This document shows, piece after piece, positions 1-7,983 of a DNA stretch of 13,346 nucleotides. The translations under genes and the position numbers were made by a program. Location: assembly GCA_030528845.1 (NCBI GenBank), contig JAUMYC010000052.1, positions 1-13,346 of the forward strand. The letters run 5' to 3'. The first letter of the stretch is position 1, and every line of letters starts with the position of its first letter. The notes under the pieces were generated by a model. That model did no database searches, was not told the origin of the DNA, and saw only the letters and a list, made by a program, of their open reading frames with translations. The DNA is from Eubacteriales bacterium. GTDB taxonomy: Bacteria > Bacillota_A > Clostridia > Christensenellales > Aristaeellaceae.

Positions 1-1569
1 CACTGCGTTCAGGTCGATCTCCAGACCGTCGGCCAGCTCGCCGATGGCGACGGAGACGCCGCCCGCACCGAAGTCGTTGCAGCGCTTGATCAGGCGGCAG
101 GCCTCGGGCGTGCGGAAGAGGCGCTGCAGCTTGCGCTCTTCGGGGGCGTTGCCCTTCTGCACTTCAGCGCCGCAGGCTTCCAGAGAGGAGAGGGTATGGC
201 TCTTGGAGGAGCCGGTCGCGCCGCCGCAGCCGTCGCGGCCCGTGCGGCCGCCCAGCAGGATCACCACGTCGCCCGGAGCGGGCACTTCGCGGCGCACGTT
301 TGCAGCCGGAGCAGCGCCCACGACCGCGCCGATCTCCAGCCTCTTGGCAGCGTAGCCGTCGTGATAGATCTCGTCGACCTGACCGGTCGCAAGGCCGATC
401 TGGTTGCCGTAGGAGGAATAGCCCGCCGCAGCGGTGGTGACGAGCTTGCGCTGGGGCAGCTTGCCCGGCAGAGTCTCGGAAACGGGCTTGAGCGGATCGG
501 CCGCGCCGGTCACGCGCATCGCGCCGTACACATAGGAACGCCCGGAGAGCGGATCGCGGATCGCGCCGCCGATGCAGGTGGCCGCGCCGCCGAAGGGCTC
601 GATCTCGGTCGGGTGGTTGTGCGTTTCGTTCTTGAACAGCAGCAGCCAGTCTTCCTTCTCGCCGTCGTGCTCGATCTGCATCTTCACCGTGCAGGCGTTG
701 ATCTCTTCGGACTCGTCCAGCTTATCGAGCTTGCCGATGCTCTTGAGATACTTCGCGCCGATGGTGCCGATGTCCATGAGGTTGATCGGCTTGTGCTCGC
801 GGCCCAGCTCTTTGCGGGTCTTGAGGTAATCCTGCCACGCGTTTTCGACCAGCGGATCGTCAAACTTGACGGAGTCGATGGTGGTCAGGAAGGTGGTGTG
901 GCGGCAGTGGTCGGACCAGTAGGTGTCCAGAATGCGGATCTCGGTGATGGTGGGGTCGCGCTGCTGCTCCCGGAAATACTTCTGGCAGAAGGCGACGTCG
1001 TCGATATCCATGGCCAGAGCGTATTCCTGCAGGAATTCCTCAAGGCCGGCGCGGTCGAGGGAGATGAAGCCCTCCAGCGTGCGCACGGTCTCGGGCAGCT
1101 CGTATTCGGTCTTGAGCGTCTCTACGCGGTCGAGAGAAGCCTCGCGCGCTTCGACGGGGTTGATGACGTATTTCTTGATCGCAGCGACGTCTTCCGCGCT
1201 CAGCTTGCCCTTGAGGATATAGACCTTCGCGGTGCGGATGAGCGGCCTCTCGCCCTGAGAGAGGATCTGGATGCACTGCGCGGCGGAATCGGCCCGCTGG
1301 TCATACTGGCCGGGCAGATACTCGGTGCAGAAGGTGACGTCGCCCCATTCCGGGCAGTGGTCGTAGGTCACGTCCAGCTGCGGCTCGGAGAACACCTGCG
1401 CGACGCATTCGCCGAAAAGTTCCTCGCTCATGCCTTCCGCATCGTAGCGGTTGAGCATGCGCAGGCCTTCCAGAGCGGTCACGCCCAGAAACTCGCGGAT
1501 ATCGTTGGCCAGAGAGCGGGCTTCGTTGGCCAGCTCCGGCTTTTTCTCTACATATACACGGTATACCAT
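1..1569 (-). CDS. purL: Phosphoribosylformylglycinamidine synthase, large single-chain PurL (3' end outside window)
   Basis: FGAM synthase converts FGAR, glutamine and ATP to FGAM, the fourth step of purine synthesis. The reading frame is open from the ATG at 1569 to the window edge, exactly 523 codons, with no stop. It begins MVYRVYVEKKPELANEA. Residues 1-170 form the PurS-like N-terminal domain and linker. The family motif DTYWSDHCRH lies at 215-224, HNHPT at 317-321 followed by the Gly-rich EIEPFGGAATCIGGAIRDP stretch, and GGRTGRDGCGGATGSS near 438-455. This layout fits the roughly 1,230-1,260-residue single-chain type common in Clostridia, so the second synthetase half and the C-terminal glutaminase should lie to the left, and separate purQ and purS would not be needed. 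The start lies 6 nt after the purD stop; upstream AAAGGCGG is only a modest ribosome binding site, so translation may be coupled. It is the last gene of the operon visible here. Confidence 0.95.
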   Translation of the reverse strand, partial: MVYRVYVEKKPELANEARSLANDIREFLGVTALEGLRMLNRYDAEGMSEELFGECVAQVFSEPQLDVTYDHCPEWGDVTFCTEYLPGQYDQRADSAAQCIQILSQGERPLIRTAKVYILKGKLSAEDVAAIKKYVINPVEAREASLDRVETLKTEYELPETVRTLEGFISLDRAGLEEFLQEYALAMDIDDVAFCQKYFREQQRDPTITEIRILDTYWSDHCRHTTFLTTIDSVKFDDPLVENAWQDYLKTRKELGREHKPINLMDIGTIGAKYLKSIGKLDKLDESEEINACTVKMQIEHDGEKEDWLLLFKNETHNHPTEIEPFGGAATCIGGAIRDPLSGRSYVYGAMRVTGAADPLKPVSETLPGKLPQRKLVTTAAAGYSSYGNQIGLATGQVDEIYHDGYAAKRLEIGAVVGAAPAANVRREVPAPGDVVILLGGRTGRDGCGGATGSSKSHTLSSLEACGAEVQKGNAPEERKLQRLFRTPEACRLIKRCNDFGAGGVSVAIGELADGLEIDLNAV

Positions 1570-1575
1570 TGTTGA

Positions 1576-2856
1576 TTACCGCCTTTCCATGGCCTTCAGC
1601 GCGCGTGCGCCGATATCATGCCTCATAAATCCGTTTTCAAATTTGACCTTGCCGGCCAGCGCATACGCATGGGCGATCGCCTCTTCTAAAGTAGAGCCGG
1701 TCGCGCTCATGCCCAGCACGCGTCCGCCGCTGGAGAGGAGCGCGCCGTCTTCGGCCTTCTTTGCGCCGGCGATGTAGATCCATTCTCCCTCGCCCTCTTC
1801 CGGCAGTTCGATGGGGAAGCCCTTTTCGTAATGCTCGGGGTAGCCCTTGGAGGCGATGACCACGCAGCAGCAGTGCTTGTCCTCGGCGAATTTGACTTCC
1901 GTCTGGGCGAGCGTGCCGTCCGTCACGGCGCGCATCACGGTGTACAGATCGCTCTCCAGCAGCGGCAGCACGATCTGCGTCTCCGGATCGCCGAAACGGC
2001 TGTTGTATTCGATCACCTTCGGGCCGTCCTTGGTCAGCATCAGGCCGAAATACAGGCAGCCGCGGAACTCACGGCCTTCGGCCTTCATGGCGCGGATGGT
2101 CGGCAGGAAGATCTTTTCCATGCACTCGGCCGCGACTTCCTTTGTGTAATAGGGGTTCGGGGCGATGGCGCCCATGCCGCCGGTGTTCAGGCCCTCGTCG
2201 TTGTCGTGCGCGCGCTTGTGGTCCATGGAGGAGACCATGGGCACGACGGTCGTCCCGTCGGTGAAGGAGAGCACGGTGATCTCCGGGCCTTCGAGGAATT
2301 CCTCGATGACGACGGTGGAGCCGCTCTCGCCGAACATCTTATTGCCCATCATGCCCTGCACGGCTTCGACGGCCTCTTCGCGGGTCATGGCGATGATCAC
2401 GCCCTTGCCCAGCGCAAGGCCGTCCGCCTTGATGACGGTGGGGATGGGGCAGGAAGCGACATACTCCAGCGCCTTATCCATTTCGGAGAAGATGGCGCAT
2501 TTCGCGGTGGGGATGTTGTATTTTTCCATCAGCTGCTTGGAGAACGCCTTGCTGGCTTCGATCTTCGCAGCAGCGGCGGTCGGGCCAAAGCAGGGGATGC
2601 CCTGTTCGTTGAGCCTGTCCACGCAGCCGAGGGCCAGCGGGTCGTCCGGAGCGACGACGGCATAATCGATGGCGTTGTTTACCGCAAAATCCACGATGGC
2701 CGGGATGTCCGTCGCGCCGATGCCGGTGCAGACGGCGTCCTTTGCGATGCCGCCGTTGCCGGGAAGGGCGTAAATGGTCTCGATTTCCTTGTTTTCCTTG
2801 AGCTTTTTGATGATGGCATGCTCGCGTCCGCCTCCGCCGACGACAAGAATCTTCAT
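1576..2856 (-). CDS. purD: Phosphoribosylamine-glycine ligase (GAR synthetase)
   Basis: PurD joins phosphoribosylamine to glycine using ATP, the second step of the pathway. The product is 426 residues, normal for the family. It opens with MKILVVGGGGREHAI, the N-terminal nucleotide-binding fold, and has the ATP-grasp features IKADGLALGKGV, EEFLEGPE, LNTGGMGAI and NSRFGDPETQ. The C-terminal domain carries VVIASKGYPEHYEKG. I chose the ATG at 2856 because GGAGG sits 7 nt upstream and because the GGGGREHA motif normally starts within the first few residues. An in-frame ATG at 3012 would overlap the preceding gene and add non-homologous sequence. The gene follows purH after a 79-nt gap, the longest inside the operon, and purL begins 6 nt after its TAA. 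Confidence 0.97.
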   Translation of the reverse strand: MKILVVGGGGREHAIIKKLKENKEIETIYALPGNGGIAKDAVCTGIGATDIPAIVDFAVNNAIDYAVVAPDDPLALGCVDRLNEQGIPCFGPTAAAAKIEASKAFSKQLMEKYNIPTAKCAIFSEMDKALEYVASCPIPTVIKADGLALGKGVIIAMTREEAVEAVQGMMGNKMFGESGSTVVIEEFLEGPEITVLSFTDGTTVVPMVSSMDHKRAHDNDEGLNTGGMGAIAPNPYYTKEVAAECMEKIFLPTIRAMKAEGREFRGCLYFGLMLTKDGPKVIEYNSRFGDPETQIVLPLLESDLYTVMRAVTDGTLAQTEVKFAEDKHCCCVVIASKGYPEHYEKGFPIELPEEGEGEWIYIAGAKKAEDGALLSSGGRVLGMSATGSTLEEAIAHAYALAGKVKFENGFMRHDIGARALKAMERR

Positions 2857-2883
2857 GCAAACGCCTCCAAAGATCGTATTTAT

Positions 2884-2926
2884 AACACGCAAACGCGGCC
2901 GCGAGCAGAACGCAGGCGGCCGTGTT
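2884..2926 (-). other. Hairpin in the purH-purD intergenic gap
   Basis: The gap at 2857-2935 contains an inverted repeat. In the transcript AACACG (2926-2921) can pair with CGTGTT (2889-2884), and inside it GCCGC can pair with GCGGC; ACGGCCG and CGGCCG arms at 2917-2925 and 2893-2901 give an alternative pairing. On the operon strand no clear U-run follows (TATAAATACG instead), so it is not a standard terminator. It could protect the upstream mRNA or tune purD expression. On the plus strand the arms are followed by TTTTGTTTTTC, so antisense termination is also possible. The role is inferred. Confidence 0.45.
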
Positions 2927-2935
2927 TTGTTTTTC

Positions 2936-4120
2936 TTAGTGGTGGAACAGACGGATGCCGGTGAACGCCATGGCGATGCCCAGCTTATCGCATTCCTCGA
3001 TGACGTTGTCATCGCGCACAGATCCGCCGGGTTCGGCGATGTAGCTCACGCCGGAACGGCTCGCGCGGATGATATTGTCGCCGAAGGGGAAGAAGGCATC
3101 GGAGCCCAGCGCCACGCCCTTGATGGTGGAGAGGTAGGCGCGCTTCTCTTCGGTGGTGAAGGGAGCGGGCTGCTCGGTGAAGTACTTCTGCCAGTTGCCG
3201 TCGGCGAGGACGTCCTCGGGAGTGTCGCCGAGATAGACGTCGATGGCGTTGTCGCGGTCCGGGCGGCCCAGCTTCTCGATGAAGGGCAGGCTGAGCACCT
3301 TCTCGCTCTGGCGCAGGTGCCAGAAATCGGCCTTGTTGCCGGCGAGGCGGGTGCAATGGATGCGGCTCTGCTGGCCGGCGCCCACGCCGATGGCCTGTCC
3401 GTCCACGGCGAAGCACACGGAGTTGGACTGGGTGTACTTCAGGGTGATCAGAGCGACGATGAGATCGCGCACGGCGGATTCGGGCATTTCCTTGTTCGCC
3501 GTCACGACGTTCTGCAGAAGCTCCTTGTTGATCTTCAGCTCGTTGCGGCCCTGCTCGAAGGTCACGCCGTAGACCTGCTTGGTCTCGATCGGATCCGGCA
3601 CATAGTTCGGGTCGATCTTCACGACGTTGTAGTTGCCTTCCTTTTTCTTGGCCAGGATCTCCAGCGCCTTGGGAGTGTAGCCGGGGGCGATGACGCCGTC
3701 GGAGACTTCGCGGCGGATCAGGCGGGCGGTCACGGCGTCGCAGGTGTCGGAAAGGGCGATCCAGTCGCCGAAGGAGGACATGCGGTCGGTGCCGCGGGCG
3801 CGGGCATAGGCCAGAGCCAGCGGGCTGTCGTCCAGACCCTTCACGTCGTCCACAAAGCAGGCCTTCTTGAGCGCGTCGCTCATGGGCAGGCCGAGGGCGG
3901 CGGAGGTGGGGGAGACGTGCTTAAAGGAAGCGGCGCACACGCAGCCGGTGGCTTCCTTGAGCTCCTTGACCAGCTGCCAGGAGTTCAGCGCATCGAGGAA
4001 GTTGATGTAGCCCGGGCGGCCGGAGATGATCTCCACCGGCAGCTCGGCTCCGTTGTGCATGAAGATGCGGGCAGGCTTCTGGTTCGGGTTGCAGCCGTAT
4101 TTGAGCTGGAATTCATTCAT
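2936..4120 (-). CDS. purH: Stand-alone AICAR formyltransferase (PurH transformylase domain only)
   Basis: This enzyme transfers the formyl group of 10-formyl-THF to AICAR, giving FAICAR, the penultimate step to IMP. The 394-residue product covers only the transformylase part; the MGS-fold IMP cyclohydrolase domain found at the start of the usual ~510-520-residue bifunctional PurH is absent. It begins MNEFQLKYGCNPNQ, equivalent to the RYGENPHQ motif. FKHVSPTSAA at 66-75 holds the Lys-His pair (K67, H68) matching the catalytic pair of human ATIC. IGVGAGQQSR (244-253), SDAFFPFGDNI (340-350) and PGGSVRDD (364-371) are further hallmarks, and it ends FTGIRLFHH. The missing cyclohydrolase is supplied by the gene just upstream, whose TGA lies 6 nt before this ATG; the AAGGAAGG ribosome site is embedded in the end of that gene. 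Confidence 0.95.
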   Translation of the reverse strand: MNEFQLKYGCNPNQKPARIFMHNGAELPVEIISGRPGYINFLDALNSWQLVKELKEATGCVCAASFKHVSPTSAALGLPMSDALKKACFVDDVKGLDDSPLALAYARARGTDRMSSFGDWIALSDTCDAVTARLIRREVSDGVIAPGYTPKALEILAKKKEGNYNVVKIDPNYVPDPIETKQVYGVTFEQGRNELKINKELLQNVVTANKEMPESAVRDLIVALITLKYTQSNSVCFAVDGQAIGVGAGQQSRIHCTRLAGNKADFWHLRQSEKVLSLPFIEKLGRPDRDNAIDVYLGDTPEDVLADGNWQKYFTEQPAPFTTEEKRAYLSTIKGVALGSDAFFPFGDNIIRASRSGVSYIAEPGGSVRDDNVIEECDKLGIAMAFTGIRLFHH

Positions 4121-4126
4121 CGGAAA

Positions 4127-4855
4127 TCAGGCCTTCCTTTCGTAGCGGTTGATCATGCGGTTTTCGATTTCGCCGCTTTCCAGATCCACATAGCGGACAT
4201 AGAGGGAGATGCGGTTGTTCTGGTCGAGCGCTTCCCAGATCTCGCGGGTGAAGCAGTCGATGCAGTCCGGAATGACCACGCGCTCCGGCTCGCCGCAGAA
4301 GGTGGGGATCGGGTTGCCGTCGTGCTGATAGGTGTGGATGAAATGGCCCACGCCCGGCAGCGCCGGATACGAGAAGGTATAGCGGGAGCAGGCGGTGCCT
4401 TCGGCGTCCGCGCTCTTGAGGATGCTCATCTGATAGGTGAAGTCGTTCTCGACGAAGGTGAGCATGCCGCTGATGCGGGGGGTCCAGTTGGGGCCGTCGG
4501 GCTCGAAGCAGCGGGTCTCGAGCGCCTGAGCAAAGCTGCGGCCGTCCTTCACGAAATCATAGATGGTGTCGGTCTGGTCGCCGTTGGTCACGATCAGGTT
4601 ATTTTCGATCACGCGGATGGGGGAATAGATGATCAGGGAAGGATCCTCCACCTTGCTCGGGTCGTAGGGATGGATGATCACTTCTTCACCGTTTTCCACG
4701 AAGATGCGGTTGCGGCTGTTTTCGCTGCGGCCCATGATGAAATAGGCGACGGCGGCCTTCTTGGCGTTCTTGGTCTTGCCGATGACGATGCCGCGGCCGA
4801 CATAGGTGTTGCCCTCGGCGGTCTCCTTAAAGCTCGCAATAGCGTACGGGTGCAT
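4127..4855 (-). CDS. purO: IMP cyclohydrolase, archaeal PurO-like family
   Basis: This enzyme closes the FAICAR ring to IMP, the last step of the pathway. The 242-residue product is not related to the N-terminal domain of PurH but resembles archaeal-type PurO, a family also present in some Clostridia. Visible features are NTYVGRGIVIGKT (16-28), YFIMGRSENSRNR (38-50), LIVTNGDQTDTIYD (87-100) and the FSYPALPGVGHFIHTY block (161-176). Archaeal PurO is about 200 residues, so this is somewhat longer. The ATG at 4855 has GGGAG 7 nt upstream. The first 29 nt overlap the end of purN, which suggests translational coupling. The position beside a transformylase-only purH is strong contextual support for the assignment. 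I am sure of the family but not of kinetic details. Confidence 0.88.
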   Translation of the reverse strand: MHPYAIASFKETAEGNTYVGRGIVIGKTKNAKKAAVAYFIMGRSENSRNRIFVENGEEVIIHPYDPSKVEDPSLIIYSPIRVIENNLIVTNGDQTDTIYDFVKDGRSFAQALETRCFEPDGPNWTPRISGMLTFVENDFTYQMSILKSADAEGTACSRYTFSYPALPGVGHFIHTYQHDGNPIPTFCGEPERVVIPDCIDCFTREIWEALDQNNRISLYVRYVDLESGEIENRMINRYERKA

Positions 4856-5468
4856 AGGAATCTCCCTTTCTGCGTATTTCTTTGCTCAGTTCTTCCACGG
4901 CCTTGGGAAGCAGGATCCATTCGGCCTGCTCCATAACGCGCCTTTGCAGGGTCTCGGGGGTGTCGTTTTTGAGGATGCGCACCGGCTTCTGATACAGGAT
5001 GCGGCCGCCGTCCGGGATCTCGTTGACCATGTGTACCGTCGCGCCGGTGTATTTCACGCCGCGCTCAAGCGCCGCCTCGTGCACCTTCAGGCCGTACATG
5101 CCCTTGCCGCAGAAGGCGGGGATGAGCGAGGGATGGATGTTGACGATGCGCTCCGGCAGGCATTTAATGAAGCTTTCGCTCACGATGCACAGGAAGCCGG
5201 CGAACACGACCAGTTCGATGCCGTATTCGGCCATCTTGCCCAGCACGGCCTTTTCAAAGGCCTTCATGCCCAGCTCCTTCTTGGAGAAGGCGAAGGCCGG
5301 GATGCCGTGGTTCTTTGCGCGTTCGAGCGCGTAGGCGTCGGCTTTGTTGGAGATGACGAGCGCGATCTCGCCGCTGGGCAGCATGCCCTTCTCCTGACAG
5401 TCGATCAGCGCCTGCAGGTTCGTGCCGCCGCCGGAGACCATCACGCAAATGCGGACCTTGTTGCTCAT
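4827..5468 (-). CDS. purN: Phosphoribosylglycinamide formyltransferase (GAR transformylase)
   Basis: PurN transfers a formyl group from 10-formyl-THF to GAR, giving FGAR. The product has 213 residues. VMVSGGGTNLQALID (9-23) is the phosphate-binding N-terminal motif, and NIHPSLIPAF (110-119) contains N110 and H112, equivalent to the catalytic Asn and His of E. coli PurN. HMVNEIPDGG (146-155) holds D153, the catalytic Asp equivalent. The FCGKGMYGLKVHEAALERG loop and the VNEIPDGG version of the usual VDEGVDTG segment are typical of clostridial PurN as I know it. The ATG at 5468 has GGAGG 9 nt upstream; an in-frame ATG at 5723 would run inside purM and add unrelated sequence. It starts 17 nt after purM and overlaps purO by 29 nt. 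No purT-type alternative is visible. Confidence 0.96.
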   Translation of the reverse strand: MSNKVRICVMVSGGGTNLQALIDCQEKGMLPSGEIALVISNKADAYALERAKNHGIPAFAFSKKELGMKAFEKAVLGKMAEYGIELVVFAGFLCIVSESFIKCLPERIVNIHPSLIPAFCGKGMYGLKVHEAALERGVKYTGATVHMVNEIPDGGRILYQKPVRILKNDTPETLQRRVMEQAEWILLPKAVEELSKEIRRKGDSYAPVRYCEL

Positions 5469-5485
5469 TTGTCGTCCCCTCCGTC

Positions 5486-6529
5486 TTATGCCAGGCGGAT
5501 CTTCTCTTCGCCCTTTTCGATCTCGCCGATGATATAGGCGTCCACGCCGGTCTTGCGCACGGCGGCCAGAGCGGCGTCGGCGTCCTTCGCGCGCACGATG
5601 ATGCTCATGCCCACGCCCATGTTGAAGGTATTGAACATGTCGCGTTCCGGGATCTTGCCTTCCGCGGCGATCAGATCGAAGATGGGCTGCGTGCGCACGG
5701 CCTTCTTCTCGATCACAGCGCACAGGCCGTCCGGCACGGAGCGCGGGATGTTCTCATAGAAGCCGCCGCCGGTGATATGGGAGATGCCGGAGACGTGCGC
5801 GGCGTCGATGGCGGCAAGAGCGGCCTTGACGTAGATCTTGGTGGGGGTCAGCAGCGCTTCGCCCACGCTCTGTCCGCCCAGACATTCGAGCTTGGCGTGC
5901 AGGTCGCGGTTTTCCACGTCCAGCGCGCGGCGGATGAGGGAGAAGCCGTTGGAATGCGGGCCGGTGGAGGGCAGGGCGATCACGCAGTCGCCTTCCTTCA
6001 TGGAGGCGCTGTTGATGATCCTGTCCGCGTCGGCGATGCCCACGGCGAAGCCGGCGATGTCATAGTCGTCCTCGGCCATCATGCCGGGGTGCTCGGCGGT
6101 CTCGCCGCCGATGAGAGCGCAGCCGGCCTGCACGCAGCCTTCCGCAACGCCTTCCACGATGGAGGCGATCTTTTCCGGGATATTCTTGCCGCAGGCGATG
6201 TAATCCAGGAAGAAGAGCGGGCGGGCGCCGCAGCAGATGACGTCGTTGACGCTCATGGCCACGCAGTCGATGCCGATGGTGTTGTGCTTGTCCATGAGCA
6301 TGGCGATGCGCAGCTTGGTGCCCACGCCGTCGGTGCCGGAGACCAGAACGGGGTTGTTGATGCCGGCCAGACGCAGAGGGAACGCGCCGCCGAAGCCGCC
6401 GATGGTTTCCAGGTTCATGCCCTCGGTGGTGCGGGCGATGTGCTTTTTCATCAGTTCAACGGCCTTGTAGCCGGCGGTGATATCCACGCCGGCGGCTGCG
6501 TAGCTGTCAGACTTGGAGATATTGGACAT
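5486..6529 (-). CDS. purM: Phosphoribosylformylglycinamidine cyclo-ligase (AIR synthetase)
   Basis: PurM uses ATP to cyclise FGAM to AIR, the fifth step. The 347-residue length is normal. Signature elements are SYAAAGVDITAG (9-20), the Gly-rich GTDGVGTKL (65-73), IGIDCVAMSVNDV (85-97), GGETAEHPGMM (141-151) and, in the C-terminal half, SHITGGGFYENIPR. The His in GGETAEHPG replaces the more usual Met and should not affect function. The ATG lies 6 nt after the purF TGA, and the AAGGA ribosome site sits inside the last purF codons, so purF and purM are probably coupled. The C-terminal half, with VPDGLCAVIEKK and FNTFNMGVGM, is intact. Confidence 0.97.
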   Translation of the reverse strand: MSNISKSDSYAAAGVDITAGYKAVELMKKHIARTTEGMNLETIGGFGGAFPLRLAGINNPVLVSGTDGVGTKLRIAMLMDKHNTIGIDCVAMSVNDVICCGARPLFFLDYIACGKNIPEKIASIVEGVAEGCVQAGCALIGGETAEHPGMMAEDDYDIAGFAVGIADADRIINSASMKEGDCVIALPSTGPHSNGFSLIRRALDVENRDLHAKLECLGGQSVGEALLTPTKIYVKAALAAIDAAHVSGISHITGGGFYENIPRSVPDGLCAVIEKKAVRTQPIFDLIAAEGKIPERDMFNTFNMGVGMSIIVRAKDADAALAAVRKTGVDAYIIGEIEKGEEKIRLA

Positions 6530-6535
6530 TGCAGA

Positions 6536-7960
6536 TCATTCCTTTCCGTTCCAGCAATAGGTGCACAGTTTGCATTGGTCGAGCCCGATGGACTTTTCCA
6601 GAAGATCGAGCGACTGGAATTCCAGAGAGGAGAAGTGGAACTTCTCGCAGATGGTCTTGCGCAGCAGCTTTCCGCGCTCAAAGCTGCGGTCGCTGTATTC
6701 GTTCAGATATTTGAAGCCCTCTTCGCCTTCGAGCTCGAGGATCACGCGCCGCGTGATCAGGTCCATCTCGCTCGTGCTGCGGGAGAAGTTCAGATACTTG
6801 CAGCTGAAGAGGATCGGCGGGCAGGCGGAGCGCATATGCACTTCCTTTGCGCCGTTTTCATACAGGAATTCGACCGTTTCGCGCAGCTGTGTGCCGCGGA
6901 CGATGGAATCGTCCACAAAGAGCAGCTTTTTGCCGTCGATCAGCTCGCGCACGGGGATCAGCTTCATCTTGGCGACATGGCTGCGTTCGGTCTGGCTGCT
7001 GGGCATGAAGGAGCGCGGCCAGGTGGGGGTGTATTTGATGAAGGGGCGCGCGTAGGGGATGCCGCTGCGATTGGAGTAGCCGATGGCGTTGGGTGTGCCG
7101 GAATCCGGGATGCCGCAGACGTAATCGACGTCCGGCAGCGTGCCGTCCTTCATTTCGCGCTCGGCCATGAGCCTGCCGCTCTCCATGCGCATCAGCTCCA
7201 CGTTCATTCCCTCATAGCCGGAGGTCGGGTAGCCGTAGTAGGTCCAGAGGAACGAGCAGATGCGCATTTCCTCTTCGGCCGGGGAGACGACCGTGACCTC
7301 GTCCGGGGTGATGCGCACGATCTCGCCCGCGCCCAGCTCCTTGCAGGTGGTGTAGCCCAGCTTTTCGAATGCGAACGATTCGAACGAGACGCAATGGCCT
7401 TCCGGGCCTTTGCCGATGATCACCGGTGTGCGGCCGTATTTGTCGCGCGCGGCGATCAGGCTCTTGTCCTCGCAGAGGATGAGCATGGAGCAGGAGCCCT
7501 CGATGATCTCCTGAGCGAAGCGCACGCCCGCGGCGAAGCTGCTCTTCTGGTTGATCATCGCCGCCACCAGCTCCGTGGCGTTGATCCTTCCGCCGGTCAT
7601 GGCGTCGAAATGGCCGCCGGAGAAGGAGAGGAACTGTTTGACCAGCGCCTCGGAATTGTTGATCTTGCCGACCGTGGAGATGGCGTAGGTGCCAAGGTTC
7701 GAGCGGATCAGGATCGGCTGCGCGTCCGTGTCGGAGATACAGCCGATGGCGCTCGTGCCGTGCATTTCGTCCACGATGCCTTCGAACTTTGTGCGGAAGG
7801 GGGAGTTTGTTATGTTGTGGATCTCTCTTTGAAAACCGATCTCGTCATTGATCGCGGCCATGCCCGCGCGCTGCGTGCCCAGATGGGAGTGGTAATCCAC
7901 CCCGAAGAACACGTCCAGCATCGCGTCGTGCTTGAGCGCCGCTCCGAAAAAACCGCCCAT
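6536..7960 (-). CDS. purF: Amidophosphoribosyltransferase homologue (PurF) with a degenerate glutaminase domain
   Basis: PurF normally makes phosphoribosylamine from PRPP and glutamine, the committed step. The 474-residue product keeps the phosphoribosyltransferase half: CGIPDSGTPNAIGYSN (282-297), KYTPTWPRSF (309-318), KMKLIPVREL (331-340) and the PRPP motif LFVDDSIVRGT (347-357). Likely Fe-S ligands are C235, C387 and the C-terminal CKLC (463-466). The glutaminase half is odd. It begins MGGFFGAAL where the family has MCGVFGI, so the Cys nucleophile is Gly. HLGTQRAG replaces QHRGQ(E/D)(S/A)AG, the GHxRY Arg is gone, and ISTVGKINN replaces LAHNGNLTN, removing the oxyanion Asn. Start choice does not explain this: AGGAGG lies 6 nt upstream of this ATG. 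I recall similar GGFFG-type paralogues from Bacteroides. It may use free ammonia or depend on a partner. The gap to purE is 23 nt. Confidence 0.9.
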   Translation of the reverse strand: MGGFFGAALKHDAMLDVFFGVDYHSHLGTQRAGMAAINDEIGFQREIHNITNSPFRTKFEGIVDEMHGTSAIGCISDTDAQPILIRSNLGTYAISTVGKINNSEALVKQFLSFSGGHFDAMTGGRINATELVAAMINQKSSFAAGVRFAQEIIEGSCSMLILCEDKSLIAARDKYGRTPVIIGKGPEGHCVSFESFAFEKLGYTTCKELGAGEIVRITPDEVTVVSPAEEEMRICSFLWTYYGYPTSGYEGMNVELMRMESGRLMAEREMKDGTLPDVDYVCGIPDSGTPNAIGYSNRSGIPYARPFIKYTPTWPRSFMPSSQTERSHVAKMKLIPVRELIDGKKLLFVDDSIVRGTQLRETVEFLYENGAKEVHMRSACPPILFSCKYLNFSRSTSEMDLITRRVILELEGEEGFKYLNEYSDRSFERGKLLRKTICEKFHFSSLEFQSLDLLEKSIGLDQCKLCTYCWNGKE

Positions 7961-7983
7961 ATATTCCCTCCTACGGGATCAGA

